From: a virus
Direction: 5' to 3' (one strand)
DNA length: 52,764 bases
Virus record (IMG/VR): IMGVR_UViG_3300025133_007827
Location: 1 to 52,764 of that record
A program made the translations under genes and the position numbers. Every line of letters starts with the position of its first letter. Positions within the stretch are counted from its first letter, which is position 1. The notes beneath the pieces are model-generated. The model made no database searches and was not told the DNA's origin. It saw nothing but the letters and a program-made list of their open reading frames with translations. Positions 30,346 through 39,769 of this stretch are shown in pieces.

Positions 30346-31168
30346 TTGGGCTCCACTCCTTTGATGGTCCGTGATAATAATCTGAACCATAATATCTCGG
30401 ATCAAATTTTCTAGTATCAGCTAAACTAAAATTATCAATTATGGATTGATATGTATCTTGTAATGTGTAATGCATGTTTTGATATGGACCGCAATCATCT
30501 GGATTATCTGTTCGAGATAATAATTTTCCTCCATGGGTCAAGTGAATAAATTGGAAAAACGGCATGCTGCCAAAGTGGCCACAGTTGATATATGATTCCC
30601 AATACAATTTAAATATTCGGTATTGTTGACAGAATGATTGCATCGATGCTGATTCAATGGTCCTGTAAGTCTCATTTTGAAATCTTGACATTATTTCCAT
30701 GAGCGTGGACACTTTCCAGATAGAAGGTTGAACATTGTAAATATAATGATTGACATTCTCCTGTTTATTCAGATAGACTTTTGAATCATTATATTCAACT
30801 AAAAGTGTCTCAGTGTCCGGATTATGAATAATATTCTTGTACTGTAGATCTATCCTATCTATGTTATGTTCTATCATCCTACCCAACAAGTGCTCTACAG
30901 TTGCATCATCTCGCTTTACTACGATATCAATATCATGTATGAATAAAACATAATCCAGATCCAATTCAGTCAATTTTAATAATCTGCTAGCATACGGTAG
31001 GGTGTCATCATAAAACAACACTTGTTTATATTTTGAACACAAATCAGTCAACTCTGCTCCAGACTTGTCGATCAGTAACACTTTATTTTCATAAGATGAT
31101 AAATAATGCGTCTGAGCGGACAGAATGTCTGAATATTCTGAGTGTGAGTATACTACGTATGTTAACAT
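30320..31168 (-). CDS. GT-A glycosyltransferase-like protein with DxD
   Basis: 282 residues. VLFIHDIDIVVKRDDATVEH at about 74-93 carries DIDIV, a DxD-like metal site. The first 50 residues (LTYVVYSHSEYSDILSAQT) are a GT-A start, and FIHLTHGGKLLSR gives a late His pair. Family not assigned. It overlaps the kinase-aldolase gene by 26 bases or more. Confidence 0.65.
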   Translation of the reverse strand: MLTYVVYSHSEYSDILSAQTHYLSSYENKVLLIDKSGAELTDLCSKYKQVLFYDDTLPYASRLLKLTELDLDYVLFIHDIDIVVKRDDATVEHLLGRMIEHNIDRIDLQYKNIIHNPDTETLLVEYNDSKVYLNKQENVNHYIYNVQPSIWKVSTLMEIMSRFQNETYRTIESASMQSFCQQYRIFKLYWESYINCGHFGSMPFFQFIHLTHGGKLLSRTDNPDDCGPYQNMHYTLQDTYQSIIDNFSLADTRKFDPRYYGSDYYHGPSKEWSPIEINKHFR

Positions 31169-31172
31169 GTCG

Positions 31173-31814
31173 TCAATTCTTCCTAAATCTAAATACAGTC
31201 ATAATATAACATGTGGGATCAATTATCTCTTTATGCACCATATCAAAGGTTAAATTATATTTTTCTACCATCTCTTTGTGAGCACGTGCTTCCGCAACGG
31301 AATATTCATATTCTTCAGATAATCCACTTGAACGATATGCTCCCCAATCATCATAAACTAATATAGAGCCATCGCACAATAGATCATTTTCCACAATAAA
31401 ATCCAATACTTCAACCGTTGATGTATATATGTCACAGTCAATATGTGCGATACCAATTTTTTTATTTCCAAATCTCGTTAGTAGTGATTCATTCAACGTA
31501 TCAGAAAACCAACCATTGACAATATTAATTTCCGGGACCGCCAATAAATTTGAATGAATTTCACCACGCATTGAAAACTGACCAGTTTTCCACGGAGAAT
31601 GTTGATCGAGTTTTTCTTCCGGAAGCCCTAGAAAAGCATCAAACCCAAAAAAATCACTTTCAATTTTATTCGACTTGTATTGATTGTAAAAATCTATTAT
31701 CGATGGGCCATCCATGACACCAAATTCCAAAAAAAGTTTATCTTGCAAAAAATCAGCATATTTTGAAACCAACATACTTCTAAAGTTTAATTTTTTTACT
31801 CCATAGGGATCCAT
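31173..31814 (-). CDS. SAM-dependent methyltransferase, TylF-like
   Basis: 213 residues. LFLEFGVMDGPSIIDFYN at about 28-45 (motif I region), FFGFDAFLGLPE (acidic strand 2), GIAHIDCDIYTSTVEVLDF (metal-binding Asp pair) and ILVYDDWGAYRS match TylF-type macrocin O-methyltransferases and related sugar O-methyltransferases. It presumably methylates a sugar hydroxyl of the glycan. Second methyltransferase of the locus. Confidence 0.82.
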   Translation of the reverse strand: MDPYGVKKLNFRSMLVSKYADFLQDKLFLEFGVMDGPSIIDFYNQYKSNKIESDFFGFDAFLGLPEEKLDQHSPWKTGQFSMRGEIHSNLLAVPEINIVNGWFSDTLNESLLTRFGNKKIGIAHIDCDIYTSTVEVLDFIVENDLLCDGSILVYDDWGAYRSSGLSEEYEYSVAEARAHKEMVEKYNLTFDMVHKEIIDPTCYIMTVFRFRKN

Positions 31815-31826
31815 ATTATTTTTCCT

Positions 31827-32567
31827 TTATTTTAAATTTCCTAATTCTTTCAATTGAGAATAAATATCCTCCACGATGGGATCATCAAAAATTTCATCAC
31901 TAGAATTTTCTATTCTACTTTCATCGTAGCTGTATACGTTTTTCGACACACCAAGCTCTTCAAACAATCTGTCTGTCTGTGCATCTACATCCCCGTTGAA
32001 ATCCAACATCCATTTTGTTTTAGCGTAGTGTCCAAATGTGTAAATCAGTGATTGATTAAATCTCTTCCAGTATTCTAACATATTGACAAAACCCTCTTCC
32101 TTAGATTCTCCTGGATAGTATACATCTAACAGTTTCATATACGAATTCACTACTTCGACTGGATTTCGAAATACTCCCACAACGACATCACAGTGTTCAA
32201 CCCACATATCATGTAACAGTGTAGATCTCGGATCTTTAAAGAGCCAACTAGTTGTTGACTCATTCCACCAATTGGATCCACCTGAAAATTGGTGGTTCAT
32301 GTCATCGATAAATCTGATAGCGTGCTCTTTATACTCAGGGGTTACCTTAATTTCATCATTCGGTAAGATCCCGTATGGAAGTTTACTCCTCGTTTTAGCC
32401 TGATAGTGCTGTTCCAAATACGAATCATTCAATTGTCTCACCGCTAGATTCTCAAGTGTACCACCGGTGCATTCACCGGTATAGATTCCATTATCATGTA
32501 ACAGATTAGAAAGAAAGGATGTTCCACTCCTACCTGAACCCAAAATAATTATACTGCGTGTGCTCAT
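31827..32567 (-). CDS. Sulfotransferase-like protein
   Basis: 246 residues. IILGSGRSGTSFLSNLL at about 7-23 is the 5'-phosphosulfate loop that binds PAPS, and VGVFRNPVEVVNSYMK at about 133-148 the 3'-phosphate element (RxP...S). The family puts sulfate on hydroxyl or amino groups of glycans or small molecules. Phage-borne sulfotransferase-like proteins are known in marine phages. It could sulfate the glycan made in this locus. Overlaps the GT-D-like gene by 4 bases. Confidence 0.85.
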   Translation of the reverse strand: MSTRSIIILGSGRSGTSFLSNLLHDNGIYTGECTGGTLENLAVRQLNDSYLEQHYQAKTRSKLPYGILPNDEIKVTPEYKEHAIRFIDDMNHQFSGGSNWWNESTTSWLFKDPRSTLLHDMWVEHCDVVVGVFRNPVEVVNSYMKLLDVYYPGESKEEGFVNMLEYWKRFNQSLIYTFGHYAKTKWMLDFNGDVDAQTDRLFEELGVSKNVYSYDESRIENSSDEIFDDPIVEDIYSQLKELGNLK

Positions 32568-33253
32568 ACTAATTCTCCGGTTGTATATTGAGAGTGATAA
32601 CTCCTAGTAAATCTACCTATGAAGGGTTCCCATATGGAACCGAAATCGATCATCCAACACTCATCGCCTATCTGATCATACATCTCATCAACAATCACAT
32701 TGGTTGCCATCGATGCCGAAAAAGCAAATACCGGATTGTCAAATTGTTCCATCACAGACATCATCGCCTGTTTAATTTGATCTTTGGCAAGAAAACAATC
32801 CGTGGATGGAATTTCAATAAATCCAGCACGCCGGATTGGTAGTTTTTGTTTATCGGACTCTGTGACAAAGACTAGATCCATCTTCTCAAGCTGTGAAATC
32901 AATAATTGTATCTCTCCGGACATGGCCGCGCTTTCCCAAACCCGAGCATCATACCACTCCTTAGAAAGATTATATCTGTCCAAGTAGTCTTCTACTTGAG
33001 GTTTAATTCGAGCCAACATAGGAGCCGAATATGGCCATGTAGCTTTCTGGTACCCCTTGTCTTCCTTGAGTGCAGTTCGCAATCCTTCAGCCATCTCTGG
33101 AAAGTATTCATGACCGTCGCAATTATGACCAGATGCACCAAAAACACAGCCCCACTCACCATCTCCCCATCTGGTGAAACTGAACTTTTCTCCCATATTC
33201 ATCATATCAACATACTGCTTCAATGATAGTGATGTTAATTCAAGTTCACCCAT
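32564..33253 (-). CDS. GT-D-like glycosyltransferase (DUF1792-related)
   Basis: 229 residues. FSFTRWGDGEWGCV at about 24-37 matches the RxGDGE signature of the GT-D fold (DUF1792), where Asp and Glu bind metal and nucleotide sugar. VFVTESDKQKL and FAFSASMATNVIVDEMYDQI resemble later conserved strands (glycine-poor here). GT-D is a third glycosyltransferase fold known from serine-rich adhesin glycosylation. The assignment rests mainly on the GDGE motif and overall length. Confidence 0.65.
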   Translation of the reverse strand: MGELELTSLSLKQYVDMMNMGEKFSFTRWGDGEWGCVFGASGHNCDGHEYFPEMAEGLRTALKEDKGYQKATWPYSAPMLARIKPQVEDYLDRYNLSKEWYDARVWESAAMSGEIQLLISQLEKMDLVFVTESDKQKLPIRRAGFIEIPSTDCFLAKDQIKQAMMSVMEQFDNPVFAFSASMATNVIVDEMYDQIGDECWMIDFGSIWEPFIGRFTRSYHSQYTTGELV

Positions 33254-34040
33254 TTAAAACCGCCTGTGTCTCTTCATAGTATTTTTGCCATAAATCATAA
33301 TATGGCTTATCTGGAGCTATTGGGACATTTCCAATCTTCAGATCCGGATAGGGATAGGCAGGTACATCTTGAAACAATTCTACTTTTTCTGCCCACTCTT
33401 GAACCACCCATGGTTTGATATGATCGTAGTGTGCCCAATGAAGTATCCTGGTATCCAAAGTGGTCTCTCTGAGTGGATAATCATTATAAATTCTCGGTAT
33501 GGGTTCTTCTCTACCTCGAAAATAATTATTCATTACACCTTGATCCATTCCATCTCCATTATGATCCACAATCATTTTGATTAAATCCTGATACACTCCT
33601 TCCGTTCTGTATTTCTCTCCTAGGACGACCAGTCCAGTATTTCCACCAACTTGTCCATATTGGACATCATAGTCAAACAATTCACTGATGTCTCCAATAC
33701 AGAGCATATCGATATCAAATAGGATCACTTTATCGTATCCAGTCTCTGCAAAACTCTCTAGAGTCAAATAAGCCGACTTACACTCTGCAGCCCGATTACC
33801 CGCACCTGGTATTCTCGCCGGCATGTACTTTGCCGGATCTACTTCTTGGAATTTAACATTTGGAGCTATCGCTTGTATCTTGCTACGATTCTTCTCACTC
33901 AAGTCCGCTATTCCTGGGCTGTGGAAAAACTTGACAGTACAATCATCGAACCCCCTGATGTTCTTTCTCATAGAGTAGAGCATTACTTGTGCTCCTACTG
34001 CATATTTGTCATTGCAGACTGTTGTGAATAAAATTTTCAT
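33246..34040 (-). CDS. GT8-like glycosyltransferase
   Basis: 264 residues. KILFTTVCNDKYAVGAQVML at residues 2-21 is the GT8/glycogenin start, DKVILFDIDMLCIGDIS at about 102-118 holds the DxD, and GDGMDQGVMNNYF near 162-174 the DQ..N acceptor loop. GT8 enzymes transfer glucose, galactose or similar from UDP sugars with retention. Start at 34040 overlaps the aminotransferase stop by 4 bases. Confidence 0.88.
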   Translation of the reverse strand: MKILFTTVCNDKYAVGAQVMLYSMRKNIRGFDDCTVKFFHSPGIADLSEKNRSKIQAIAPNVKFQEVDPAKYMPARIPGAGNRAAECKSAYLTLESFAETGYDKVILFDIDMLCIGDISELFDYDVQYGQVGGNTGLVVLGEKYRTEGVYQDLIKMIVDHNGDGMDQGVMNNYFRGREEPIPRIYNDYPLRETTLDTRILHWAHYDHIKPWVVQEWAEKVELFQDVPAYPYPDLKIGNVPIAPDKPYYDLWQKYYEETQAVLNG

Positions 34041-35170
34041 TTGAAGCTCCTAATTTTTTCTGCGATGTATTCGACTTCTTCGACTTTGAGTGCTTGATGT
34101 AAGGGAATGCATAGTGTGATATTTGCTGCCTTCTCGGCATTTGGTAATTGTTCATGGTACTGGTCATAATATTTTACCAGATGGAGTGGATAGTATCTGA
34201 AAGTAGTGTATATGTTATTCTCTTTCAAGTGTACTGCTAATTTGTCCCTGGTGCGTTCGTCCTGCAGTTGAATCCAATACATGTAGTATGATGATTCCCT
34301 ATCACCTAATCCGGATTCATATATTGGAGTGGGAGTCTTAATCCAATTCCGATCTCCTAAAAACGCATTATAATGATCATGGATTTGTTTTCGTCTATCT
34401 ATAAATTCTTCAAGTCTTGACAGCTGAACCAGCCCTATAGCGGATGTGATGTCATTGACCACCGATCTTCTTCCTGGATAGCTGATATCATATTCCCACC
34501 ACTTCTGATCTACTGAAGATGAATATCCACTCTGTGAGAGAAGACCTAAGTAGCTCCGGGTTTTAATTTCTGCCAGCATGTCTGGATCTTTAGCATGAAT
34601 AATGCTTCCGTCACCCGTAACTAATATTTTCATACTGTCAAAGGACCAGACTCCAAAATCTCCCAATGTACCGGTCGGTCGACCTTTATAGGTGGTAGCG
34701 ACACTGCAAGCATTGTCTTCGATGACCCAGATTTCTTTTTCTTCACAGAGTTCGATAATCGGATCCATATTACACGACCACCCAGCATAATGGATTAATA
34801 GAACAGCTCTAGTTTTATCTGTAATCTTCTCTTCGATGCATGCAGCGGTCGTGTTAAGTGAGAGAGGATCAACGTCGCAGAATACAGGCGTTCCTCCATT
34901 ACCAATCACGGCGTTAGCTGCCCCCACAAAGCCTATCGTCGGAATGATTACTTCATCACCAGGTTCCAGTATCCAATCCAATACTTGAAACATTCCCTCT
35001 GTGCAGCTGTTTGTCATCGTGACATTCTCTCTGTCCGTGCTGATAAATCTTGAGAATCGTTCTTCAAACTCAGCTGTTTTTGGTCCGGGACCAATCCAGT
35101 TTGATTCAAAGACTTCTTTGATTGCTTGGAGCTCTTGTTCTCCTAGACTTGGTTGAAATATATTAATCAC
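34037..35170 (-). CDS. DegT/DnrJ/EryC1/StrS family aminotransferase, second copy
   Basis: 377 residues. TNSCTEGMFQVLDW at about 53-66, EVIIPTIGFVGAANAVIGNG, IEDNACSVATTYKG and VWSFDSMKILVTGDGS, with the PLP Lys, all match the family. The second half has RRSVVNDITSAIGLVQL (the Ser/Asn region) and a C-terminal helix bundle. Unlike the first copy it has no WbqC-like neighbour, and sits between GT8-like and unknown proteins, so it likely makes a different amino sugar. Confidence 0.9.
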   Translation of the reverse strand: MINIFQPSLGEQELQAIKEVFESNWIGPGPKTAEFEERFSRFISTDRENVTMTNSCTEGMFQVLDWILEPGDEVIIPTIGFVGAANAVIGNGGTPVFCDVDPLSLNTTAACIEEKITDKTRAVLLIHYAGWSCNMDPIIELCEEKEIWVIEDNACSVATTYKGRPTGTLGDFGVWSFDSMKILVTGDGSIIHAKDPDMLAEIKTRSYLGLLSQSGYSSSVDQKWWEYDISYPGRRSVVNDITSAIGLVQLSRLEEFIDRRKQIHDHYNAFLGDRNWIKTPTPIYESGLGDRESSYYMYWIQLQDERTRDKLAVHLKENNIYTTFRYYPLHLVKYYDQYHEQLPNAEKAANITLCIPLHQALKVEEVEYIAEKIRSFK

Positions 35171-36189
35171 GATAAATCCCCAACCAGTGCATTAATGTTT
35201 AAATCTTCATACGAATATGGTATCATTTGTCCTCCGAACTGAAATACGTTTTTGTTCCAAAAATCTATTGGTGCTGAGTGCAAGTCGTATATTTCTGAAT
35301 GGGCTACGATCCGGACATTTCTACCCAAGAATGGTGGCACGTAAAGATGACTCCGAAAATCTCCCTCAACGAAAAATACACAATCGTTAGCATATTTGAT
35401 CAGACAGCCCTGTTCGTCAAATCCATCACATTTATACTGGTGCACATTATCCAAAGGTTCGGTGGATTTGCTATCACCCTCTCTACCGGTGTCAAAGTTC
35501 AAATATACAACTCTACGGTGCTTTGATAGTTCGGATATAACTTTTTCATGATCGATGGTCTCTTTTGATTTAGTGGTCATGAATGAATCTCTCTTAGCTG
35601 ACTGACATAAAATATAGTCCCCATCTAGGTTGAATCCAAGTTCTTTTTCAATATTTTCTTTATGACCTTCCAATTGCTGAATCTCGATAGGTGCATATCT
35701 ATTATTGTTGAGATCCAAATAAGACCATGGTGTTCTTTTCTGACTGTATATTCCACCCTGTTGAGGTCCTATTTTGCCAAATGCACAATCCTTGAGATAT
35801 TGTGGATCTGAACTCCATATCCACTTCGGGTTATCCAACATCGTTCTAGACATCACCATGTTCTGTACATCTATCTTAATATCATCAACACACTTTCGAT
35901 TCAATTCCGAACATCCTTCTTGATCGTATCCAAATTCTAATTCTAGAACAGCAATGTAAATTCCAGCTGTGCTTTTACGATAGGACTCAATGTTCGATAT
36001 TTCATAATACTCATCGGCATACTCGTATACAGATTGCAAACCCCTTCGTCCACAAATAATAACTCGGTCGCTCGGTCGCTTGTATAGTTGGACCCATTTC
36101 CGAATAACTCCCTGCCAGTTAAACATCTCATAACCAAATTCGCCCAAAAAGGTAAAGATGTAGTCATTATTTTTTTTTCCAATACTCAT
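35167..36189 (-). CDS. Glycosyltransferase-like protein of unknown family, 340 aa
   Basis: Not firmly recognised. Soluble alpha/beta protein. FLGEFGYEMFNWQGVIRKW near the start and the later CVFFVEGDFRSHLYVPPFLG and VRIVAHSEIYDL give the feel of a GT-B or ADP-heptose-type transferase. It is fully embedded in the locus with 4-base overlaps on both sides, which supports a carbohydrate role by context. Confidence 0.5.
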   Translation of the reverse strand: MSIGKKNNDYIFTFLGEFGYEMFNWQGVIRKWVQLYKRPSDRVIICGRRGLQSVYEYADEYYEISNIESYRKSTAGIYIAVLELEFGYDQEGCSELNRKCVDDIKIDVQNMVMSRTMLDNPKWIWSSDPQYLKDCAFGKIGPQQGGIYSQKRTPWSYLDLNNNRYAPIEIQQLEGHKENIEKELGFNLDGDYILCQSAKRDSFMTTKSKETIDHEKVISELSKHRRVVYLNFDTGREGDSKSTEPLDNVHQYKCDGFDEQGCLIKYANDCVFFVEGDFRSHLYVPPFLGRNVRIVAHSEIYDLHSAPIDFWNKNVFQFGGQMIPYSYEDLNINALVGDLS

Positions 36190-37165
36190 AGATGCCTTTT
36201 TCTATTTCATACGTTTCCCAAAACCTTTGATTCTTTTGTGGTTGTTTCTGTGCCCAATCCCACATCTCTTTCAGTCCGTCACGTAGTGAGTATGAATCTT
36301 CATAGCCCAATAACTCAACGGATTTTTCCCATGTGGGATGAGCATCTTTTACTTCATGTCTTTTCTCTTTGTAGATCTTTTCACCAGTACCAATAACTTC
36401 TCTGAGTATCTTATTAGTTTCATTGATTGAATAGTGTGTCATCCCACCCAGATTGATAATCTGTTTAGAGCAGTTTTCTTGTATACCGGCTCTGTAGAGT
36501 GGTTCTAGCGTGTCATCGATATAACTGAAGGCTCGCTGTTGCTCACCATCACCAAAAACCGTCATAGGTTGATTCTTCATGTGCTGATACATCCATATAC
36601 CCAAAACATTACGATATTTGTCCCAAATATTTTGTTTAATGCCATAAACATTATGTGGTCTAATTATACACCAATCCAATCCATGCTGGTCTCCAGCTAT
36701 CTTTAGATCCATTTCGCATGCATATTTGGCTACACCGTATGGATCAATCGGATCAGGTGGATCAGTTTCTGAGAATGGTGGAGTTCCGTGTCCATAAACT
36801 GCCATGGTTGATGTGAAGATTAACCGGTTAACATCATGATTAATACAGTTGTTAATAATATGCGCCGTAGACAGGAGATTGTTCTTATAATTGAAGGTTC
36901 TCATGAACGGGCTCAAACCTTCAGCAGCGTATGCTGCCATGTGGTATACTAGATCGGGTTTATTCAAAGTAAAAACTTGCTGCAGTCGCTTACCATCGAT
37001 CAGATCAAATTCATAAAAGGCATGGATATCATCATTAACATTTTCGATATACCCACCACTCAGGTCATCTATTCCAATCACTTTGTGTTCAGGATGATTT
37101 TTTATAATCCAATCCGCTAGGTTGCTACCTATCAATCCCGCAACACCAGTTATCAAAATATTCAT
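36167..37165 (-). CDS. NAD-dependent nucleotide sugar epimerase/dehydratase (GalE-like)
   Basis: 332 residues, extended SDR. TGVAGLIGSNLADWI at about 6-20 is the NAD-binding loop, VIGIDDLSGGY the acidic strand-2 end, FTSTMAVYG the catalytic Ser/Thr, and YGVAKYACEMDL the YxxxK. IRPHNVYG is the substrate-binding RPxNVYG. The family includes UDP-hexose 4-epimerases and UDP-glucuronate epimerases; the substrate cannot be fixed. It overlaps the next gene downstream by 23 bases. Confidence 0.92.
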   Translation of the reverse strand: MNILITGVAGLIGSNLADWIIKNHPEHKVIGIDDLSGGYIENVNDDIHAFYEFDLIDGKRLQQVFTLNKPDLVYHMAAYAAEGLSPFMRTFNYKNNLLSTAHIINNCINHDVNRLIFTSTMAVYGHGTPPFSETDPPDPIDPYGVAKYACEMDLKIAGDQHGLDWCIIRPHNVYGIKQNIWDKYRNVLGIWMYQHMKNQPMTVFGDGEQQRAFSYIDDTLEPLYRAGIQENCSKQIINLGGMTHYSINETNKILREVIGTGEKIYKEKRHEVKDAHPTWEKSVELLGYEDSYSLRDGLKEMWDWAQKQPQKNQRFWETYEIEKGIYEYWKKK

Positions 37166-38118
37166 TCAGTGATCTCCTGTATCTTATTAAATTGTTTCTG
37201 TGTGGCTTCAAACGAATACATATCATTGGCTTTATCAAAAGCATCTTTGATCCGAGAGATCCTATACTCAGTATCACCGATATACTTTATAAATTCTTCT
37301 TCCAGTGCTGCAAAGTCATTGTTAGCTGTTTGAGGAAATAATGTGTGATGTGAATCATTCACTCCTCCAATGTTAACCACACCTAAGATTGCACACTGTA
37401 TGCCTTGTTGACCCTGCTGTGGTTCTGGATCGCAGTTTACACAAAACGTCGACTCTGAAAACATATTCAGAAAGTCTAGCCATTGGGTTGGCGAATAACC
37501 AGTTTCTCTGCGGGTCACTGGAATGTCGTACTTGTCACCCAGATAGTTGGCAAATTCTTCAGTATGTCCCCTTCGAGGTGGATGGGGTGGAATGTAACTA
37601 AAAATCCGTTCAAGTCTGTTCTGTTTGTAAAACCTCTCATATAAAAAGTCAATGTCGTATGGTTGTGGTAGATAATGAAGAGTGTGACCGACATCCTTTT
37701 CTAGGTTGGGAAAAATCTCATATATAGATTCTTTATACGGAATCACTACAGCATCTGCTTTTTGGAATAAATCTATTCTTGCTTCATACCCATCATAGAA
37801 GTACAATTCTTTGATCGTGGCATAAATTTTAGCATTTGGATATTTCTTTCGAACCTGATCTATATCATAAATGTGATTGTTCTTCTCTATGACCAAAAAA
37901 ATTACATCTAGGTCCAGTTCTGGAAGAACATCCCACTCTGGCCAATTTATCAGATGTCCTTCAAATAAAAATGGGTACGCAAAAGGACCCATTGAACATC
38001 TACCATCAATGCTATGATGCCATACGTATGGAGAATCGTCTACCATCTTGTAGGCTTGTTTATCCTTCACATAGAAGGAATTTTGCACACACTTATCTAC
38101 TATTAGAGCAAAATTCAT
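37162..38118 (-). CDS. Glycosyltransferase-like protein, 318 aa (GT-B type)
   Basis: A GT-B-like layout: N-terminal half with ADAVVIPYKESIYEIFPN near 128-145, and a C-terminal half with WLDFLNMFSESTFCVNCDP, GIQCAILGVVNIGGVNDS near 236-253. The last piece resembles the nucleotide-sugar binding loop (E/QxxxxxxxPxIG). No CAZy family assigned. It lies between an epimerase and another transferase. Confidence 0.6.
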   Translation of the reverse strand: MNFALIVDKCVQNSFYVKDKQAYKMVDDSPYVWHHSIDGRCSMGPFAYPFLFEGHLINWPEWDVLPELDLDVIFLVIEKNNHIYDIDQVRKKYPNAKIYATIKELYFYDGYEARIDLFQKADAVVIPYKESIYEIFPNLEKDVGHTLHYLPQPYDIDFLYERFYKQNRLERIFSYIPPHPPRRGHTEEFANYLGDKYDIPVTRRETGYSPTQWLDFLNMFSESTFCVNCDPEPQQGQQGIQCAILGVVNIGGVNDSHHTLFPQTANNDFAALEEEFIKYIGDTEYRISRIKDAFDKANDMYSFEATQKQFNKIQEITE

Positions 38119-39134
38119 TCATGTCCCATTCCGGAAAGTTCTGAAAGGATGCCATGAACGTGGGTAACAAATCTCTGTGGGGTGTAGAGTCTACTATACA
38201 GATTTCTCATATTCTCTACATAGAATGGTTGTAACCGTTTGTAATCCATTGTAACCTCTTTTACTTTTTCATTTAAGTCGGACCAGTCATAGTTGACTCC
38301 AACGTATGTCTCTCCGCTCTTATATATATTAGGCTCAGTCTTCAAAAAGTCAATATTTGGCTTCACTAAGACTGATCCCATCATACAAGATTCAAGATCC
38401 CTTGGAGCCATAGCTCCATATCCAAGTGGAGCTAATATGATTTTACTCCTGTACATGTTATTGTAATATTCTTCAATTGGTATCCGAACCCCATCCTGGA
38501 GCTGTATTGTATTGAATGTTGGATCTAATGTGTCGAAGAGAGTTTTTCTGTGTGGATCATAATAATCCGTCTGACAGAGATCGTGTTCGTATACTGGTTC
38601 TTTGGTGGGATATCCAAACATACATGAAACATCATACTCTTTATCTGGACCGTATGCATACCAGTTGGTCTGAACCGTACTGAGCCAATTGCATCCACTG
38701 AGTCTTATCCGCGGTAACAGATCCGTAATATCTGGTATGGTGTATGTTCCCTCACCCCAATAATACCGTCCATTTGCCAATGGGGTCTTGTAGAGAAATG
38801 GGTCATTCAACATGACATTTTTTAACATCATGACGGCGTTGCCTTCTCTGAGGATCTCTGCCGTCCCTATCAGACTGTGGGAGTCCTGACCATCTACTAT
38901 GATGTAATCTCCAGTCACTTTAGAGAGGAATTCTAATCCCTTTTCTACTGATTCGTTTAGTGGAACTTTCTTGTCGATAATGCTGGCTTGACCCACGAAT
39001 GCATAATCGTACGAATCACCATCCCCGATAAATTCAATCCCGGCTTGACTGAACCATTCCGAAGCTGCTAGGAATGGTCGAAAGGTTGTTTCGTTTCGAT
39101 GTATATCGTATTCAAGTAGTTTAATTTTTATCAT
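38115..39134 (-). CDS. Glycosyltransferase-like protein, 339 aa
   Basis: Start placed at the Met codon 39134. KIILAPLGYGAMAPRDLESCMMGSVLVKPN at about 235-264 is a C-terminal GT-B or exostosin-like pattern (xPxGxGxxxxRxxExxxxGxVxV) seen in several uncharacterised glycosyltransferases. The N-terminal half is Rossmann-like. It overlaps the GT2 gene upstream by 4 bases. Donor and acceptor are unknown. Confidence 0.6.
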   Translation of the reverse strand: MIKIKLLEYDIHRNETTFRPFLAASEWFSQAGIEFIGDGDSYDYAFVGQASIIDKKVPLNESVEKGLEFLSKVTGDYIIVDGQDSHSLIGTAEILREGNAVMMLKNVMLNDPFLYKTPLANGRYYWGEGTYTIPDITDLLPRIRLSGCNWLSTVQTNWYAYGPDKEYDVSCMFGYPTKEPVYEHDLCQTDYYDPHRKTLFDTLDPTFNTIQLQDGVRIPIEEYYNNMYRSKIILAPLGYGAMAPRDLESCMMGSVLVKPNIDFLKTEPNIYKSGETYVGVNYDWSDLNEKVKEVTMDYKRLQPFYVENMRNLYSRLYTPQRFVTHVHGILSELSGMGHE

Positions 39135-39769
39135 TGATTCTTCCAAAATTCACCATTGGAATAGAATGCGTTTTGTTTTTCCTGCCGCTCGATCGTCTTG
39201 TGATGAGTCAGACAATATTCAGATTCCGTTGGAAGAAAACTATATTCCGCGTACCCTTCCATGATTTCATGTACTGGTTTTATCCATCGAATATTTGATC
39301 TGTTTCTATGTATCCGTGGTTGCCAATCTGGGAAGTTAATCCACCCTCGTTCATTGACGTTCCATCCCCAATACTTCACATGATCATCTGTCAGTCCATC
39401 TACGGTATTAATCCTAGGGACTAGAAGTAGATCAATTTTTGGATTGGTTTCCAATATTGATTTGAGGTTTCCAATTAATTGTTTGGTCGGTAACTCATCA
39501 GCATCAATGTTAAAAATAAAATCACCGTTACACATCTTACGCAAATAATTTTTCTGGCCGGCAAAATCCTTCATGAGATGTCTCTGTTCATACCGAAGGT
39601 CGTATATACTCGAATATGTCTCTAGCAGCTCTATTGTTTTTTCATTGTCGGAGTAGTCATCTACAATGACGATTTCATCATCTGGATCCTTATACTCAAA
39701 TAACTGGCCAAGCAGCTGATCTAGGGAATCCGTTTCGTTGTGTGTGAGTATACTGTAACTGATTTTCAT
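39131..39769 (-). CDS. Family 2 glycosyltransferase
   Basis: 212 residues. YSILTHNETDSLDQLLGQL at about 4-22 is the GT2 start, DDEIVIVDDYSDNEKT (VDDxSxDxT), and DFIFNIDADELPTKQLIGNL near 83-102 with the DxD. DWQPRIHRNRSNIRW and PVHEIMEGY are later GT2 motifs of the WaaE-type subgroup. It starts exactly where the next gene's stop ends. Clear member; donor unknown. Confidence 0.9.
   Translation of the reverse strand: MKISYSILTHNETDSLDQLLGQLFEYKDPDDEIVIVDDYSDNEKTIELLETYSSIYDLRYEQRHLMKDFAGQKNYLRKMCNGDFIFNIDADELPTKQLIGNLKSILETNPKIDLLLVPRINTVDGLTDDHVKYWGWNVNERGWINFPDWQPRIHRNRSNIRWIKPVHEIMEGYAEYSFLPTESEYCLTHHKTIERQEKQNAFYSNGEFWKNQ

Noticed and set aside
36167-39769. Prophage or bacterial chromosome origin of the window because of the glycan locus
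   Set aside because: Both flanks carry phage replication and small-gene modules in the same orientation with continuous overlaps, so the locus appears to be part of the phage genome; assembly error was not excluded by read data.
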